Shown here piece by piece: positions 5,951 to 13,733 of a stretch of DNA of 25,878 nt. The stretch comes from DASYTH01 sp035762905 (GTDB taxonomy: Bacteria > Actinomycetota > Actinomycetes > Mycobacteriales > Pseudonocardiaceae), in the NCBI RefSeq assembly GCF_035762905.1, contig NZ_DASUCC010000154.1:1-25878 (forward strand). The letters are read 5' to 3'. The position numbers and the translations under genes are program-made. Under the pieces are notes generated by a model. That model was not told the origin of the DNA. It saw nothing but the letters and a program-made list of their open reading frames with translations, and did not search any database. Positions within the stretch are counted from its first letter, which is position 1. The number at the start of each line of letters is the position of its first letter.

Positions 5951-8898
5951 CCGCAGGCGCAGTCGAACCCGGCACGCGCCTGGCGGATCTGGGTCGCTTC
6001 CGGTGCGTCGAGCCGGTCGAAGCCCTGCTCGGCGGTGTGCCAGTAGTCCACCGCCTGCTGGTGATCACCGGTCTCGTGCAGCACCTGTGCGGTTCCGTGG
6101 CTGGCCTGGGCGAGCTTGCCGTGGTCTCTGGTGCCGCCGGCCAGGTCGTAGGCGGCCTGGTAGGCCCGCAGCGCGGACTCCTGATCGTGCAGGGCGTGGA
6201 AGGTGGCTGCCCGGTCGAGGTAGAGCTGGGTGCGCAGGTGGGCGTCGGCGACGGAGTTGGCCACCAGCTTGGCCCGTTCCTGGTAGCGCCGGGCCTCGGC
6301 CAGGTCGCCGCGGGAGCGGTGCACGTTGCCGGTGTAGTTGAGGGCGTAGGCCTCCACGCAGCGGTCGCCGATCTCCACGGCGATGGCGTGGGCCTGCTCA
6401 TGGTTGGCCAGTGCCTGTTCGGGTTGGCCCAGCCGGAGTTGGACGGTGCCCAGGTTGTTCAGCGCGTGGGCCAGCCCGCTGCGGTAGCCGACCCGGCGCA
6501 GCATGTCCACCGCGGCGAGGTGCTGGCGGTGTGCCACGGCCAACTCGCCGCGCTGTTCGTTGAGGTAGCCGAGCATGCTCAGGGCATAGGCCTGGCCGCG
6601 TTCGTGACCGATCCGCTCGTACTTGGCCTGCGCCTGTTCGAACCCGGTGATCGCCTGCGCGGGGTCGCCGAGGTCGGCCATCGGTCCGGCGATGGCGCAC
6701 AGGGTGTCGGCCTCGCCGCGGACATCGCCCAGTGCGACCCACAGCGGCAGGGCCTGCTCGGCCAGTTCGAGTGCCTCGGTGATCCGGCCGACCCGCCAGC
6801 TGGCCGTGGACAGCCGGACCAGTACGTGGGCCTGCCCGTAGGAGTTGGGTGGCTCGGTGGTCACGGTCTGCCGGGCCAGTTCGAGCGTCTCGGTCCAGTC
6901 CTCGAGGTGTCCGAGGGTGTAGAGGTAGCGCCACAGCAGCACGGCCAGCCGCCAGGTGTGCTCGCGGTGGTCGTGCTCCTTGGCGTATCTGATCGCGGCG
7001 ATGAGGTTGGTGCGCTCGGTGGCCAGCCAGCTCAGCGCGGCCGGCTCGTCGTCGAAGGCGAGGGCCGAGGCGGATCCCCGGTCGAAGGCCGGCAGGTGGC
7101 CGCCGTCGAACGGGAACGCGGCGGCGATCGCCGAGCCGGTGGTGACCAGGTAGAAGTCCAGCAGGCGGGCCAGGCCGGCGCTCACCTCGGCCGGCTCGGC
7201 GGGGGAGAGCGTCGCGGCGAACTCCTTGAGCGGGTCGAGCATGTGGTAGCGGCCGGGCGTGGCTTCCTCGAGCAGGCTCGTCCCGTGCAGCTCGTCGAGT
7301 AGCGCGGCGGCCTCGGCAGTGTCGCGGCCGGTGAGCGCGGCGGCCGCGGGCCCGTCCAGGTCCTGGGCCGGGATCGCGCCGTACAGCCGGAAGAGCGTGC
7401 CGGCCGGTTGGTCGAGCTGCTGGTAGGAGACCCGGAACGCGACCCCGACATCGCCGAACCCGGCCCAGGAGCCGGACTCGCGCAGCAACCGGACCAGGTG
7501 CTCGACCGGCCAGCTGTCGTGGCGGCGAAACTGCGCGGCCGCCACCTTGATCGGCAGCGGCAGCCGGTCGCAGCGCGCCACCACCTCGGCGACCGCGGCG
7601 CCCCTGGCGCGTAACCGGTCCGGGCCGGCCAGCTTGCCGAACAACTCGGCGGCCTCCTGCGGCGGCAGCGGGCCGAGCCGGCGCACCTCGGCGACCTCGA
7701 GGTCATCGCCCACCCGGCGGCTGGTCACGATCGCCAGACAGCCCGGCGCCTCGGGCAACAAGGGCCGCACCTGATCGGCGGACGAGGCGTTGTCCAGCAC
7801 CACAAGCGTCCGGGTGCCGTGCAGCTTTCCTTGGTAGAGCGCCCTTCTAGCGGTCAGCGTCGGCGGGACGGCCTCGTCCGGCAGGCCGAGCCGGGTCAAC
7901 AGCCGCCCGAGCGCATCGGCCGGGCTGACCGGCGCGGCGTTGGGCGTGAACCCGTCCAGCTCAACCAGCAGCGCACCGTCGGGGAACCGGTCGCGCAACC
8001 GGTGGGCCGCCTCGATGGCCAGCGCACTCTTGCCGACCCCGGGCGGCCCGCTCAACCACACCACCCGCGGGTCGGTCGCCACCTGCCCGGCGACCGCCTC
8101 GATCGCGGCCAACTCGCCGGCCCGCCCGGTGAACCGGGCCGGCCTGCCCGGCAACACACCGCGGCGCCCGTCATAGCGGGCCAGCCAGGCCAGATCCCGC
8201 AGCTCGGCCGGGACCGGCATGCCGTAGGCATCCAACGCCCGCACGGTCTGCTGGTAGAGCCGCATCGCCGCCACCCGGTCGTCCCCCGCGAGCAGGGCAC
8301 GCATCAACAGCTCGGCCGGGCGCACCCGGCTGGGATCGGCCCGCACCACCGGGCCGAGCCGATCCCGCACCCGCCGGTGATTACCCGCCGCCAGCTCCAG
8401 TTCGGCGAGGTCGCCGAGCGCGTCCAACCGCTGGTTCTCCGCGGTGACCACGTCGGTGCCGCCGACCCGGTCGATGTCGATGTCCTCCAGGAAATCCCCG
8501 CGCCACAGCCCGACGGCCCGGCGCAGCAATGCGGTCGCGGCGACCCGATCTCCGGCCCGCTTCGCCGTCTCCGCCTCGGCACACAGCCGGGTGAACCGCA
8601 CCGTGTCGATCTCGTCGTCGCCGACCCGCAGCACGTACCCGGTCGGTGTGGTCGTGATCTCCGTGCCGGTGCCGCCGGCCGCCTTGAACGACTTGCGCAA
8701 CTTCGCGATGTAACCGGGGACCAGGTTCGTGCTCGGCGCCCGGTCGCCCCAGACGATGTCGATCAGCCGGTCGCCGGAGACCGGCCGGTTGGCGTGCAAC
8801 AGCAAAACGACCAGAACGAACCGCTGTTGCTGGTCCCCGAGATCGACCTGGCGGTCGTCGTGCCACGCCTCGAACGGACCCAGCATCCGGAACTCCAT
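5902..8898 (-). CDS. AfsR/SARP-family transcriptional regulator (winged helix-BTAD-NB-ARC-TPR)
   Basis: A 998-residue STAND-type regulator of the AfsR/DnrI/RedD class, which binds direct repeats near target promoters and often activates secondary metabolism. Order of domains: OmpR-like winged helix (about 1-95, opening MEFRMLGPFE), BTAD helical domain (about 98-245), NB-ARC ATPase with Walker A GPPGVGKS at 284-291 and Walker B TLVVLDN at 364-370, the CDRLPLPIKVAA segment, then a long helical TPR region. The ATG at 8898 follows AAGGAGA; an upstream in-frame extension is unlikely. It is divergent from the vWA gene (93 nt apart) and converges with the XRE gene. The target genes are not visible here, and the ligand or trigger of the TPR domain is unknown. 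Confidence 0.95.
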   Translation of the reverse strand: MEFRMLGPFEAWHDDRQVDLGDQQQRFVLVVLLLHANRPVSGDRLIDIVWGDRAPSTNLVPGYIAKLRKSFKAAGGTGTEITTTPTGYVLRVGDDEIDTVRFTRLCAEAETAKRAGDRVAATALLRRAVGLWRGDFLEDIDIDRVGGTDVVTAENQRLDALGDLAELELAAGNHRRVRDRLGPVVRADPSRVRPAELLMRALLAGDDRVAAMRLYQQTVRALDAYGMPVPAELRDLAWLARYDGRRGVLPGRPARFTGRAGELAAIEAVAGQVATDPRVVWLSGPPGVGKSALAIEAAHRLRDRFPDGALLVELDGFTPNAAPVSPADALGRLLTRLGLPDEAVPPTLTARRALYQGKLHGTRTLVVLDNASSADQVRPLLPEAPGCLAIVTSRRVGDDLEVAEVRRLGPLPPQEAAELFGKLAGPDRLRARGAAVAEVVARCDRLPLPIKVAAAQFRRHDSWPVEHLVRLLRESGSWAGFGDVGVAFRVSYQQLDQPAGTLFRLYGAIPAQDLDGPAAAALTGRDTAEAAALLDELHGTSLLEEATPGRYHMLDPLKEFAATLSPAEPAEVSAGLARLLDFYLVTTGSAIAAAFPFDGGHLPAFDRGSASALAFDDEPAALSWLATERTNLIAAIRYAKEHDHREHTWRLAVLLWRYLYTLGHLEDWTETLELARQTVTTEPPNSYGQAHVLVRLSTASWRVGRITEALELAEQALPLWVALGDVRGEADTLCAIAGPMADLGDPAQAITGFEQAQAKYERIGHERGQAYALSMLGYLNEQRGELAVAHRQHLAAVDMLRRVGYRSGLAHALNNLGTVQLRLGQPEQALANHEQAHAIAVEIGDRCVEAYALNYTGNVHRSRGDLAEARRYQERAKLVANSVADAHLRTQLYLDRAATFHALHDQESALRAYQAAYDLAGGTRDHGKLAQASHGTAQVLHETGDHQQAVDYWHTAEQGFDRLDAPEATQIRQARAGFDCACGYPDERGARNTPVSSG

Positions 8899-8991
8899 AG
8901 CCGGATCTCCTTTTGATCCATCGCCGTTCAATCCCGTCCGGCGACCCTCGGATCGAGCCACCCTCACCCCGGCCCACCATAAGGAGTGTCG

Positions 8992-9618
8992 ATGCGCGCC
9001 GGCCCCGTCCTGCCCATCTATGTGGTCTGTGACCATTCGTTCTCGATGCTGGATCACATCGACACGGTGACTGACAGCCTGCTCGAGCTGCACCGAACCT
9101 GCGGGCTTGATCCACTGGTCGCGGAGCGGACGCGATTCTGCTTGATCGGCTTCTCCGAGTCGCCCGAGATTCTACTGCCCCTCGGCGGGCCGGACGGGCT
9201 GGCGACGATATCCGGCGGTGTCACCCGGGCGGCATCCAATTTCGGCCCGGCGTTCAGCTTCCTGCGGGAGACCATTACCCGGGACGTGGCCGTGCTTCGG
9301 CGGAATTCTCACGAGGTGTGCCGGCCGGTGGTGTTCTTCCTGTCCGACGGACAGCCGACCGATCCGCTGGCCTGGCCTGCGGCCCACGCCAGACTTGTCG
9401 ATCCGGCCTGGGCCGACCATCCCGACATCGTGGGCTTCGGCGTCGGTGAAGCGGATCCGGTGACCATCAACCGGATCTGCACGTCCGGTGCGTACCTGGG
9501 TCGCAACGGGGCGGACCTGGGCGCCGCGCTCATGCATCTCTTGTCCATTTCTGGTCCATCGGTCCCGTCCAGGCTGTCCACAGCCGGACGGACGGAGGCG
9601 ACGATGGAAATTCATTAG
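8992..9618 (+). CDS. von Willebrand factor A (TerY-like) domain protein
   Basis: A 208-residue single-domain vWA protein without signal peptide. The MIDAS metal site is recognisable as DHSFS (residues 14-18, matching DxSxS) and SDGQPTD (about 118-124); the middle MIDAS threonine region reads ASNFGPAF, so the usual Thr seems replaced. Such TerY-like proteins act as metal-dependent binding modules in phosphorylation or stress systems. AAGGAG at 8981-8986 supports ATG 8992. It is divergent from the SARP gene and shares 89 nt at its 3' end with a converging small membrane-protein gene. No kinase, PP2C phosphatase or Ter gene lies next to it, so the partner is unknown. Confidence 0.85.
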   Translation: MRAGPVLPIYVVCDHSFSMLDHIDTVTDSLLELHRTCGLDPLVAERTRFCLIGFSESPEILLPLGGPDGLATISGGVTRAASNFGPAFSFLRETITRDVAVLRRNSHEVCRPVVFFLSDGQPTDPLAWPAAHARLVDPAWADHPDIVGFGVGEADPVTINRICTSGAYLGRNGADLGAALMHLLSISGPSVPSRLSTAGRTEATMEIH

Positions 9619-9769
9619 CCGACAACGCTGCCGGGGCGGCCGGGGTCCGGCTGGGTTCGGCCGGACCGTCGACCGCCCGATAGCCGAGAGCGATCCCGAG
9701 CACAAAACCGGCGAAGAACGCCAGGCCGGCCAGCCGAATGGTCACGGAAACCGCGCACAGAAGCTTCAT
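9530..9769 (-). CDS. Small membrane protein, 79 residues
   Basis: The product opens MKLLCAVSVTIRLAGLAFFA and continues to GFVLGIALGYRA, a single N-terminal transmembrane helix or uncleaved signal anchor, followed by a proline/alanine-rich tail (VDGPAEPSRTPAAP). GGAGAAAGAG lies just before ATG 9769. Codon third positions are GC-rich over the first 45 codons and less so in the last third, which lies antisense to the end of the vWA gene (9530-9618). I do not recognise the family. The start and membrane part are convincing; the distal part might be only the antisense shadow of vWA, but the frame stays open to 9530. Confidence 0.55.
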   Translation of the reverse strand: MKLLCAVSVTIRLAGLAFFAGFVLGIALGYRAVDGPAEPSRTPAAPAALSANEFPSSPPSVRLWTAWTGPMDQKWTRDA

Positions 9770-9899
9770 GTCGTCTCTTTCTCCGGAATGGATGGTTATG
9801 ACCTCCACCACCGAGTGTGTCCCCCCTCAGGTGCACATCAAAAGGCGTTTCCCTGGTCACGACCCGACCGGCAACGGGAAACGTTGGGAGGGCTCGAGC

Positions 9900-10844
9900 A
9901 TGGTGACGATCACCGACCTGGTCAGGGAACTGAAGCTGCTCCGCAAGGGCCGAGGAGTGTTCGTCAGCCAGATCGACGAACGCATCGGGCCGGCACTGCG
10001 GGAGGTCTGCGCCATCGACGACGCGGATCCGCCCGCGGTGGTCCGCCGAAAGGTGGCCGAACGGCTGGAGCAGCTCGCCGGTGAACTGCCGGCGGACATC
10101 GGGGTCGCGGTGCTGGCCGCGTTCGCGATCTGCCCGGAGGCCCGGTTTCGGCTCTACCAGGAGCGGGTGGAGTGGGCGGCCACCCGGTTGAACCGCGACC
10201 CGCGGACCGCGCGCCGCCGGGTCGACGACGGGATCGACCATCTCGCCCAGCTCGCCGTCGTCGCGGCGGCACCGCCCGCGCAGGATCCCGCCTCGGTCGA
10301 GACCGGTTGGCACACCGCGGAGCTGCGACTGGTGCTGGCGCTGGACCGGCCGGCACCGGAGGCGATCGAGCAGCGCCGCATCGTCGCCGACCGGGACGGC
10401 CTGACCGAGCTGGACCTGGCCATGACCCTGGCCGCGCCGGCCGATCAGGCCCGGCTGGACGCGTTCGTGCTCTACGGCGGGACCCTTGCCGAGCGCGGCA
10501 TGGAGACCACCTACCGGCGCTCGTTCACCGTCGCCCTGCCCCGGCCGCTGGCCAGGGGCGAGTCGCACGACATCGGCGTCCAGTTCCGGTTGTCCGACGG
10601 GCGGGCGATGCGGCCCTACTTCGTCTGCGTGCCTCGGCACCGGTGCGCGCTGTTCGACCTTCGGGTCCGGTTCGACCGGGCCCGGGTACCGGACCAGATC
10701 TCGGTGCTGCGCGGCGTTTTCGAGCGCGATATCGACGACCCGGTGCGGGACGGCGACGGCGTGGCCGCCGACGCCGCCGGCGACCTCCACGTGACCTTCC
10801 GCAACCTCGGCTCCGGCCTCGCCTACGGTGCCCGCTGGGGTTGA
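9900..10844 (+). CDS. Conserved actinobacterial hypothetical protein with helical N-terminus
   Basis: A 314-residue protein with no signal peptide or membrane segment. The N-terminal half (about 1-120) is helical (ITDLVRELKLLRKGRGVFVS, later WAATRLNRDPRTARRRVDDG), and the latter resembles the recognition part of a helix-turn-helix. The C-terminal half is beta-rich with many short strands (TAELRLVLAL, ELDLAMTLAA, YRRSFTVALP, HDIGVQFRL) ending near GSGLAYGARWG. I recall similar proteins of unknown role in many actinomycetes but cannot name a domain. ATG 9900 follows GGGAGGG at 9886-9892; the frame is open upstream to 9738 but without a good start. The gene overlaps the converging ankyrin gene by 22 nt. 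Confidence 0.8.
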   Translation: MVTITDLVRELKLLRKGRGVFVSQIDERIGPALREVCAIDDADPPAVVRRKVAERLEQLAGELPADIGVAVLAAFAICPEARFRLYQERVEWAATRLNRDPRTARRRVDDGIDHLAQLAVVAAAPPAQDPASVETGWHTAELRLVLALDRPAPEAIEQRRIVADRDGLTELDLAMTLAAPADQARLDAFVLYGGTLAERGMETTYRRSFTVALPRPLARGESHDIGVQFRLSDGRAMRPYFVCVPRHRCALFDLRVRFDRARVPDQISVLRGVFERDIDDPVRDGDGVAADAAGDLHVTFRNLGSGLAYGARWG

Positions 10845-12379
10845 TCGGTTCCGGTGGACTCCTGCGCCGTGACGGGGGCGAGCAGTGCGGCGGTGGCGTC
10901 CTGCTGGAAGTGCCTGGCCCAGTCCAGCGGAGTGGCGTCGAACCGCTGGTCCCGAAGGTCGGGGTCGGCGCCCAGGTCCAGCAGCCGGCGGGTGAGCTCG
11001 GTGTTGCCGGTGACCGCGCCGTGGTGCAGCGCGGTCTCCCACGGCTCCTCGACCGGTGCGTCGCCACGCCCGTAGGCGTTGACGTCGAAGCCCAGCTCGG
11101 CAAGCAACGTGACCGTCTCGACCGGAGCCTTGGTCGCGGCCCAGACGATCAGCCCGGGACGGCTGTTCCTGGCCCGGGCCACGACATCGGGGTGCTCGGC
11201 CCGGATCTGGTCCACTGTGGACCGATCGGCGCGGAACGCCGCGGCGATCAGCTCGCGCACCGGGTCGGGATCGGGTGCGGTGGCGCCCTCGGCGAGCAGG
11301 TAGTCGGCGATCTCGGTGTCGCCGTACTCCTGCGCCAGCTCGACCGGGGTGCGGCCGTCGCCGGGGCTCCACGCGGGTCCGTCCCCTTCGAACGGGGCGC
11401 GGAAGTCGACGCCGTGCTCGACCAGCAGCCGAACCCGGGCGGGCTGGTGGTGCTCGACCGCCCAGCGCAGCTGGATGCGCAGCAGCCGCGCGGGCGGGGC
11501 CAACTCCTCGATCCGCCGCCGCCACGGCCCGCCGTCCCCGGTGCCCAGCCCGTACTCGAACAGCAGCTCCAGGTGCGAGTCGTCCGGCTCGAACATCCGG
11601 TTGTACAGGGTCTGGGCGTCGTTGGGGTCGGCGCCGGCGTCGAGCAGCAGCCGGCCGAGCGCCGGCCAGTGCGGGTGCCGGGGCTGGCGGTGCTTGCCCA
11701 GCTCGCCGTGCCCGAACACGCCGGTCAGCAACGTGAACGGGCACGGCAGGCCGTTGAAGAGGTAGCCGTCGTTGGGGTCGGCGCCGGCGTCGAGCAGCAG
11801 CCGGGCGACCGCGAGCACCCGCTCGGCGGGCACGGCCGGGTCGAACCGCGAGTAGACGAGGTGGAACAGCGGCCGCCAGCCCAGCGGGCCACCGCGCTGC
11901 GCCACCAACTCCGGCCGCTCGCCGAGCAGCCGGCCGACCTCGTCCGGCCGGGCGGCCGCCGCGGCGGCCCAGATGTCCACAGTGGTCAGATCGGGATGCT
12001 CGGCGAGCAGGCGGCGGGCCCGGTCCCAGCGCTCCGGCCCGTCCTCTCGGCTGTAGGTCAGGCAGGCCAGGCGGCAGAACTCCGCCGCCGGGCCGGCCGC
12101 GGGCGCCGCACCGAGCCCGCTGTCCCAGCCGTGTTCGGCCACCGTGTCCAGGTAGCGTCCGAGCCGGGGCCAGCTGGCGAACCCGTACTCCCGGGCCACC
12201 ACCAACTGCGCCGCGCTGAGCCGAAAACCGCCGGGGTCGTCGGGCACCCCGCCGGGATGGTGCCGGGCCAGCCGCGCCACGGCGTCGGGATCGCCGGCCC
12301 GAACGGCCCGTTGCAGGGCCCGGGCCTGCCGGCGGAACCGGTCGATGTGCGGGCGGTCGGGCATGCCCATGGTCGGCAT
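10823..12379 (-). CDS. Ankyrin-repeat protein
   Basis: A 518-residue cytoplasmic protein built of ankyrin repeats. Clear units include RLLLDAGADPNDGYLFNGLP, LGRLLLDAGADPNDAQTLYN, GRTPVELAQEYGDTEIADYL, TLLAELGFDVNAYGRG and ALHHGAVTGNTELTRRLLDLG, with a helical N-terminal region (FRRQARALQRAVRAGDPDAV). Ankyrin repeats bind proteins; the partner is unknown. ATG 12379 has GGAGG at 12384-12388; the frame extends upstream to 12451 but the ribosome site favours the internal ATG. It converges on the conserved hypothetical gene and overlaps it by 22 nt. Its promoter region is shared with a possible plus-strand small ORF and contains a GCCTGA inverted repeat. Confidence 0.92.
   Translation of the reverse strand: MPTMGMPDRPHIDRFRRQARALQRAVRAGDPDAVARLARHHPGGVPDDPGGFRLSAAQLVVAREYGFASWPRLGRYLDTVAEHGWDSGLGAAPAAGPAAEFCRLACLTYSREDGPERWDRARRLLAEHPDLTTVDIWAAAAAARPDEVGRLLGERPELVAQRGGPLGWRPLFHLVYSRFDPAVPAERVLAVARLLLDAGADPNDGYLFNGLPCPFTLLTGVFGHGELGKHRQPRHPHWPALGRLLLDAGADPNDAQTLYNRMFEPDDSHLELLFEYGLGTGDGGPWRRRIEELAPPARLLRIQLRWAVEHHQPARVRLLVEHGVDFRAPFEGDGPAWSPGDGRTPVELAQEYGDTEIADYLLAEGATAPDPDPVRELIAAAFRADRSTVDQIRAEHPDVVARARNSRPGLIVWAATKAPVETVTLLAELGFDVNAYGRGDAPVEEPWETALHHGAVTGNTELTRRLLDLGADPDLRDQRFDATPLDWARHFQQDATAALLAPVTAQESTGTDQPQRAP
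11619..11804. repeat. Two identical 37-nt copies inside the ankyrin gene
   Basis: The 37-nt segment at 11619-11655 recurs without mismatch at 11768-11804 (offset 149 nt). On the coding strand both encode RLLLDAGADPND. Identity at synonymous positions suggests a recent duplication or gene conversion between ankyrin units. The 149-nt offset is not a multiple of 3, but both copies are read as RLLLDAGADPND only if the intervening sequence is counted exactly, so copy coordinates should be rechecked to a base or two. Confidence 0.6.
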
Positions 12380-12396
12380 GATGCCTCCTCTCGTAC

Positions 12397-12419
12397 GCCT
12401 GATGTCCGCTCGGTCAGGC
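12397..12419. promoter_or_regulatory. Inverted repeat GCCTGA-N11-TCAGGC
   Basis: 6-bp arms at 12397-12402 and 12414-12419 lie between the ankyrin start (12379, minus) and the possible small ORF start (12433, plus). Arm spacing suits a dimeric regulator bound on one helix face. It is a candidate operator only. Confidence 0.35.
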
Positions 12420-12432
12420 CGAAAGGAGAGCG

Positions 12433-12597
12433 ATGATGGCGGGTGCCGCACGACCCAGGTGGGCTGAGCCCATTCCCGCGGACCGGCGGCTTCCTGGCAG
12501 CCGCCGACACTCTAGCTCACCTGCTGTGGCGGTACGGCCACGGCAACGGCGGGGGTGGGGGCGGGTGCCCGACCAGAACCTGTACAACTGCCACTGA
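12433..12597 (+). CDS. Possible small ORF, 54 residues
   Basis: An ORF that opens MMAGAARPRW and ends PDQNLYNCH. A strong AAAGGAGAG at 12422-12430 stands ahead of tandem ATG codons (12433 and 12436), and a GC-rich hairpin followed by GGGTTTT on the same strand begins 19 nt after the stop. The product is arginine- and proline-rich with one cysteine, with no signal peptide, membrane segment or recognised domain. Third-position GC bias is only moderate. Ribosome site plus terminator suggest a short transcript here, coding or a small RNA. Otherwise 12380-12666 holds nothing I can identify. Confidence 0.3.
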   Translation: MMAGAARPRWAEPIPADRRLPGSRRHSSSPAVAVRPRQRRGWGRVPDQNLYNCH

Positions 12598-12615
12598 CCT
12601 GATCCGTTCCGGCAG

Positions 12616-12657
12616 CGGCGGGCTCCTCGCACAACGCCGAGGAGCCCGCCGGGTTTT
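12616..12657 (+). terminator. 14-bp hairpin followed by GGGTTTT
   Basis: Arm 12616-12629 pairs perfectly with 12638-12651 around an 8-nt loop, and T residues at 12654-12657 follow on the plus strand. It lies 16 nt beyond the end of the minus-strand alpha/beta hydrolase gene, so it may serve that gene, but the T-run fits plus-strand termination after the small ORF. Possibly bidirectional. Confidence 0.7.
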
Positions 12658-12666
12658 CGACCCCGG

Positions 12667-13719
12667 TCAGCCCTTGCCGAGGATTTCCCGCAGTGCGGCC
12701 ATGAACTCGGCCGGCTTCTCGATGTGCGGGCTGTGCCCGGTGTCGGCGATGGCCACCTCGTCGAAGGTGCCGCCGGCGGCGGCGTACCGTTCCAGCACGG
12801 CCCGGGTCTGGGCGACCATCGGTTGCGGCGGATGGGTTTCGGCTCCCGGCCAACCGGGCACCGCGCCGAGCGCGCCCAGGTTGGCGAGATCGAACATGGA
12901 CGTGTCCGACACGATCAGGTCGTCCGTGCCGCGAATCCAGCGGATCGGCGGCTTGGGATCGACGGTGTGCAGATCGTCGAGCCGGTGGTGCACCGGGGCC
13001 ATCGCGTTGAGCACGCCCCGGTTGCCGGGGGCCACGCCCGGCCACGCCGCCGTGCCGGCCACGTCGCCCGGATAGTGGTCGTCGCCGATCCGGGTGCTGA
13101 GCATGGCGTCGACGAGCATGTCCAGATGCTCGGGGTGGCACGGCGGCTTGACGTAGAAGGCCAGCAGCACCTGGCGCGGCGACAGCGGCGAGGCGTCCGA
13201 CCGGTCGCCCTCCCGCAGCAGCCGCACGAAGTCCGGGTTCGCCGCGCCGCCGCCCGATCCCGCGCCACCGGCGTCGACCAGCTCGCCGGTCACGCCGCGG
13301 GTGCCGCCGTAACCGTAGGGGGACACCGGGTTCACCAGCGTCGCGGTGCGCACCAGCCGGGGTCGCTCGCGCAGCAGCCGCATGACCACACCGCCGCCCA
13401 TGCTCCAGCCGACCAGGTGCGCCGCGTCCAGCCCGAGCGCGGCCATGGTGGCGGCGAGATCGTCGGCGTAGTCGCCGAGGCCCCGGCCGGCGTCCACCGG
13501 AAGCGGATCGGTCCCGCCGAACCCGCGCAGGTCGACCGCGAACGACCGGTAACCGGCCGGCAGGCCCAGCATGGTCTGCTGCCAGAACACGCTGGACGAC
13601 ACGTTGCCGTGCACGAAGATCACCGGGGCGCCGGACTGGCCGGGCACCTCGAGCAGGTGCACGGAAAGCCGGTCGGTGGCCACGGTGCGTGCGGCGATTC
13701 CGGCGAGCAGCCGGGTCAT
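12667..13719 (-). CDS. Alpha/beta-fold hydrolase
   Basis: A 350-residue cytoplasmic alpha/beta hydrolase. It shows the HGN oxyanion-hole motif (VIFVHGNVSSS, about 33-43), DLRGFGGTD, the nucleophile elbow VGWSMGGG with Ser106, an acidic residue in RGTDDLIVSD, and the histidine in DTGHSPHIEKP, the usual Ser-Asp-His order. No signal peptide. It starts 14 nt after the stop of the secreted lipase-like gene and is probably co-transcribed with it, so the two may act in sequence on an ester substrate outside and inside the cell; that link is inference. ATG 13719 is preceded by a modest AAGGGAAG. Substrate unknown. Confidence 0.9.
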   Translation of the reverse strand: MTRLLAGIAARTVATDRLSVHLLEVPGQSGAPVIFVHGNVSSSVFWQQTMLGLPAGYRSFAVDLRGFGGTDPLPVDAGRGLGDYADDLAATMAALGLDAAHLVGWSMGGGVVMRLLRERPRLVRTATLVNPVSPYGYGGTRGVTGELVDAGGAGSGGGAANPDFVRLLREGDRSDASPLSPRQVLLAFYVKPPCHPEHLDMLVDAMLSTRIGDDHYPGDVAGTAAWPGVAPGNRGVLNAMAPVHHRLDDLHTVDPKPPIRWIRGTDDLIVSDTSMFDLANLGALGAVPGWPGAETHPPQPMVAQTRAVLERYAAAGGTFDEVAIADTGHSPHIEKPAEFMAALREILGKG

Positions 13720-13733
13720 GGCGGACTTCCCTT

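Noticed and set aside
5632..7302. Long plus-strand reading frame antisense to the first SARP gene
   Set aside because: It is the shadow of the SARP codons: low-complexity Gly/Val/Gln-rich translation, no domain, while the minus strand has recognisable TPR and NB-ARC motifs.
9615..11744. Long minus-strand frame under the conserved hypothetical gene and ankyrin gene
   Set aside because: Arg/Pro/Ala-rich shadow translation; both covering genes have better starts, codon bias and homology features.
10172..12436. 754-codon plus-strand frame across the ankyrin gene
   Set aside because: Arg/Gly/Pro-rich translation with no motif; the opposite strand encodes clear ankyrin repeats with a ribosome site.
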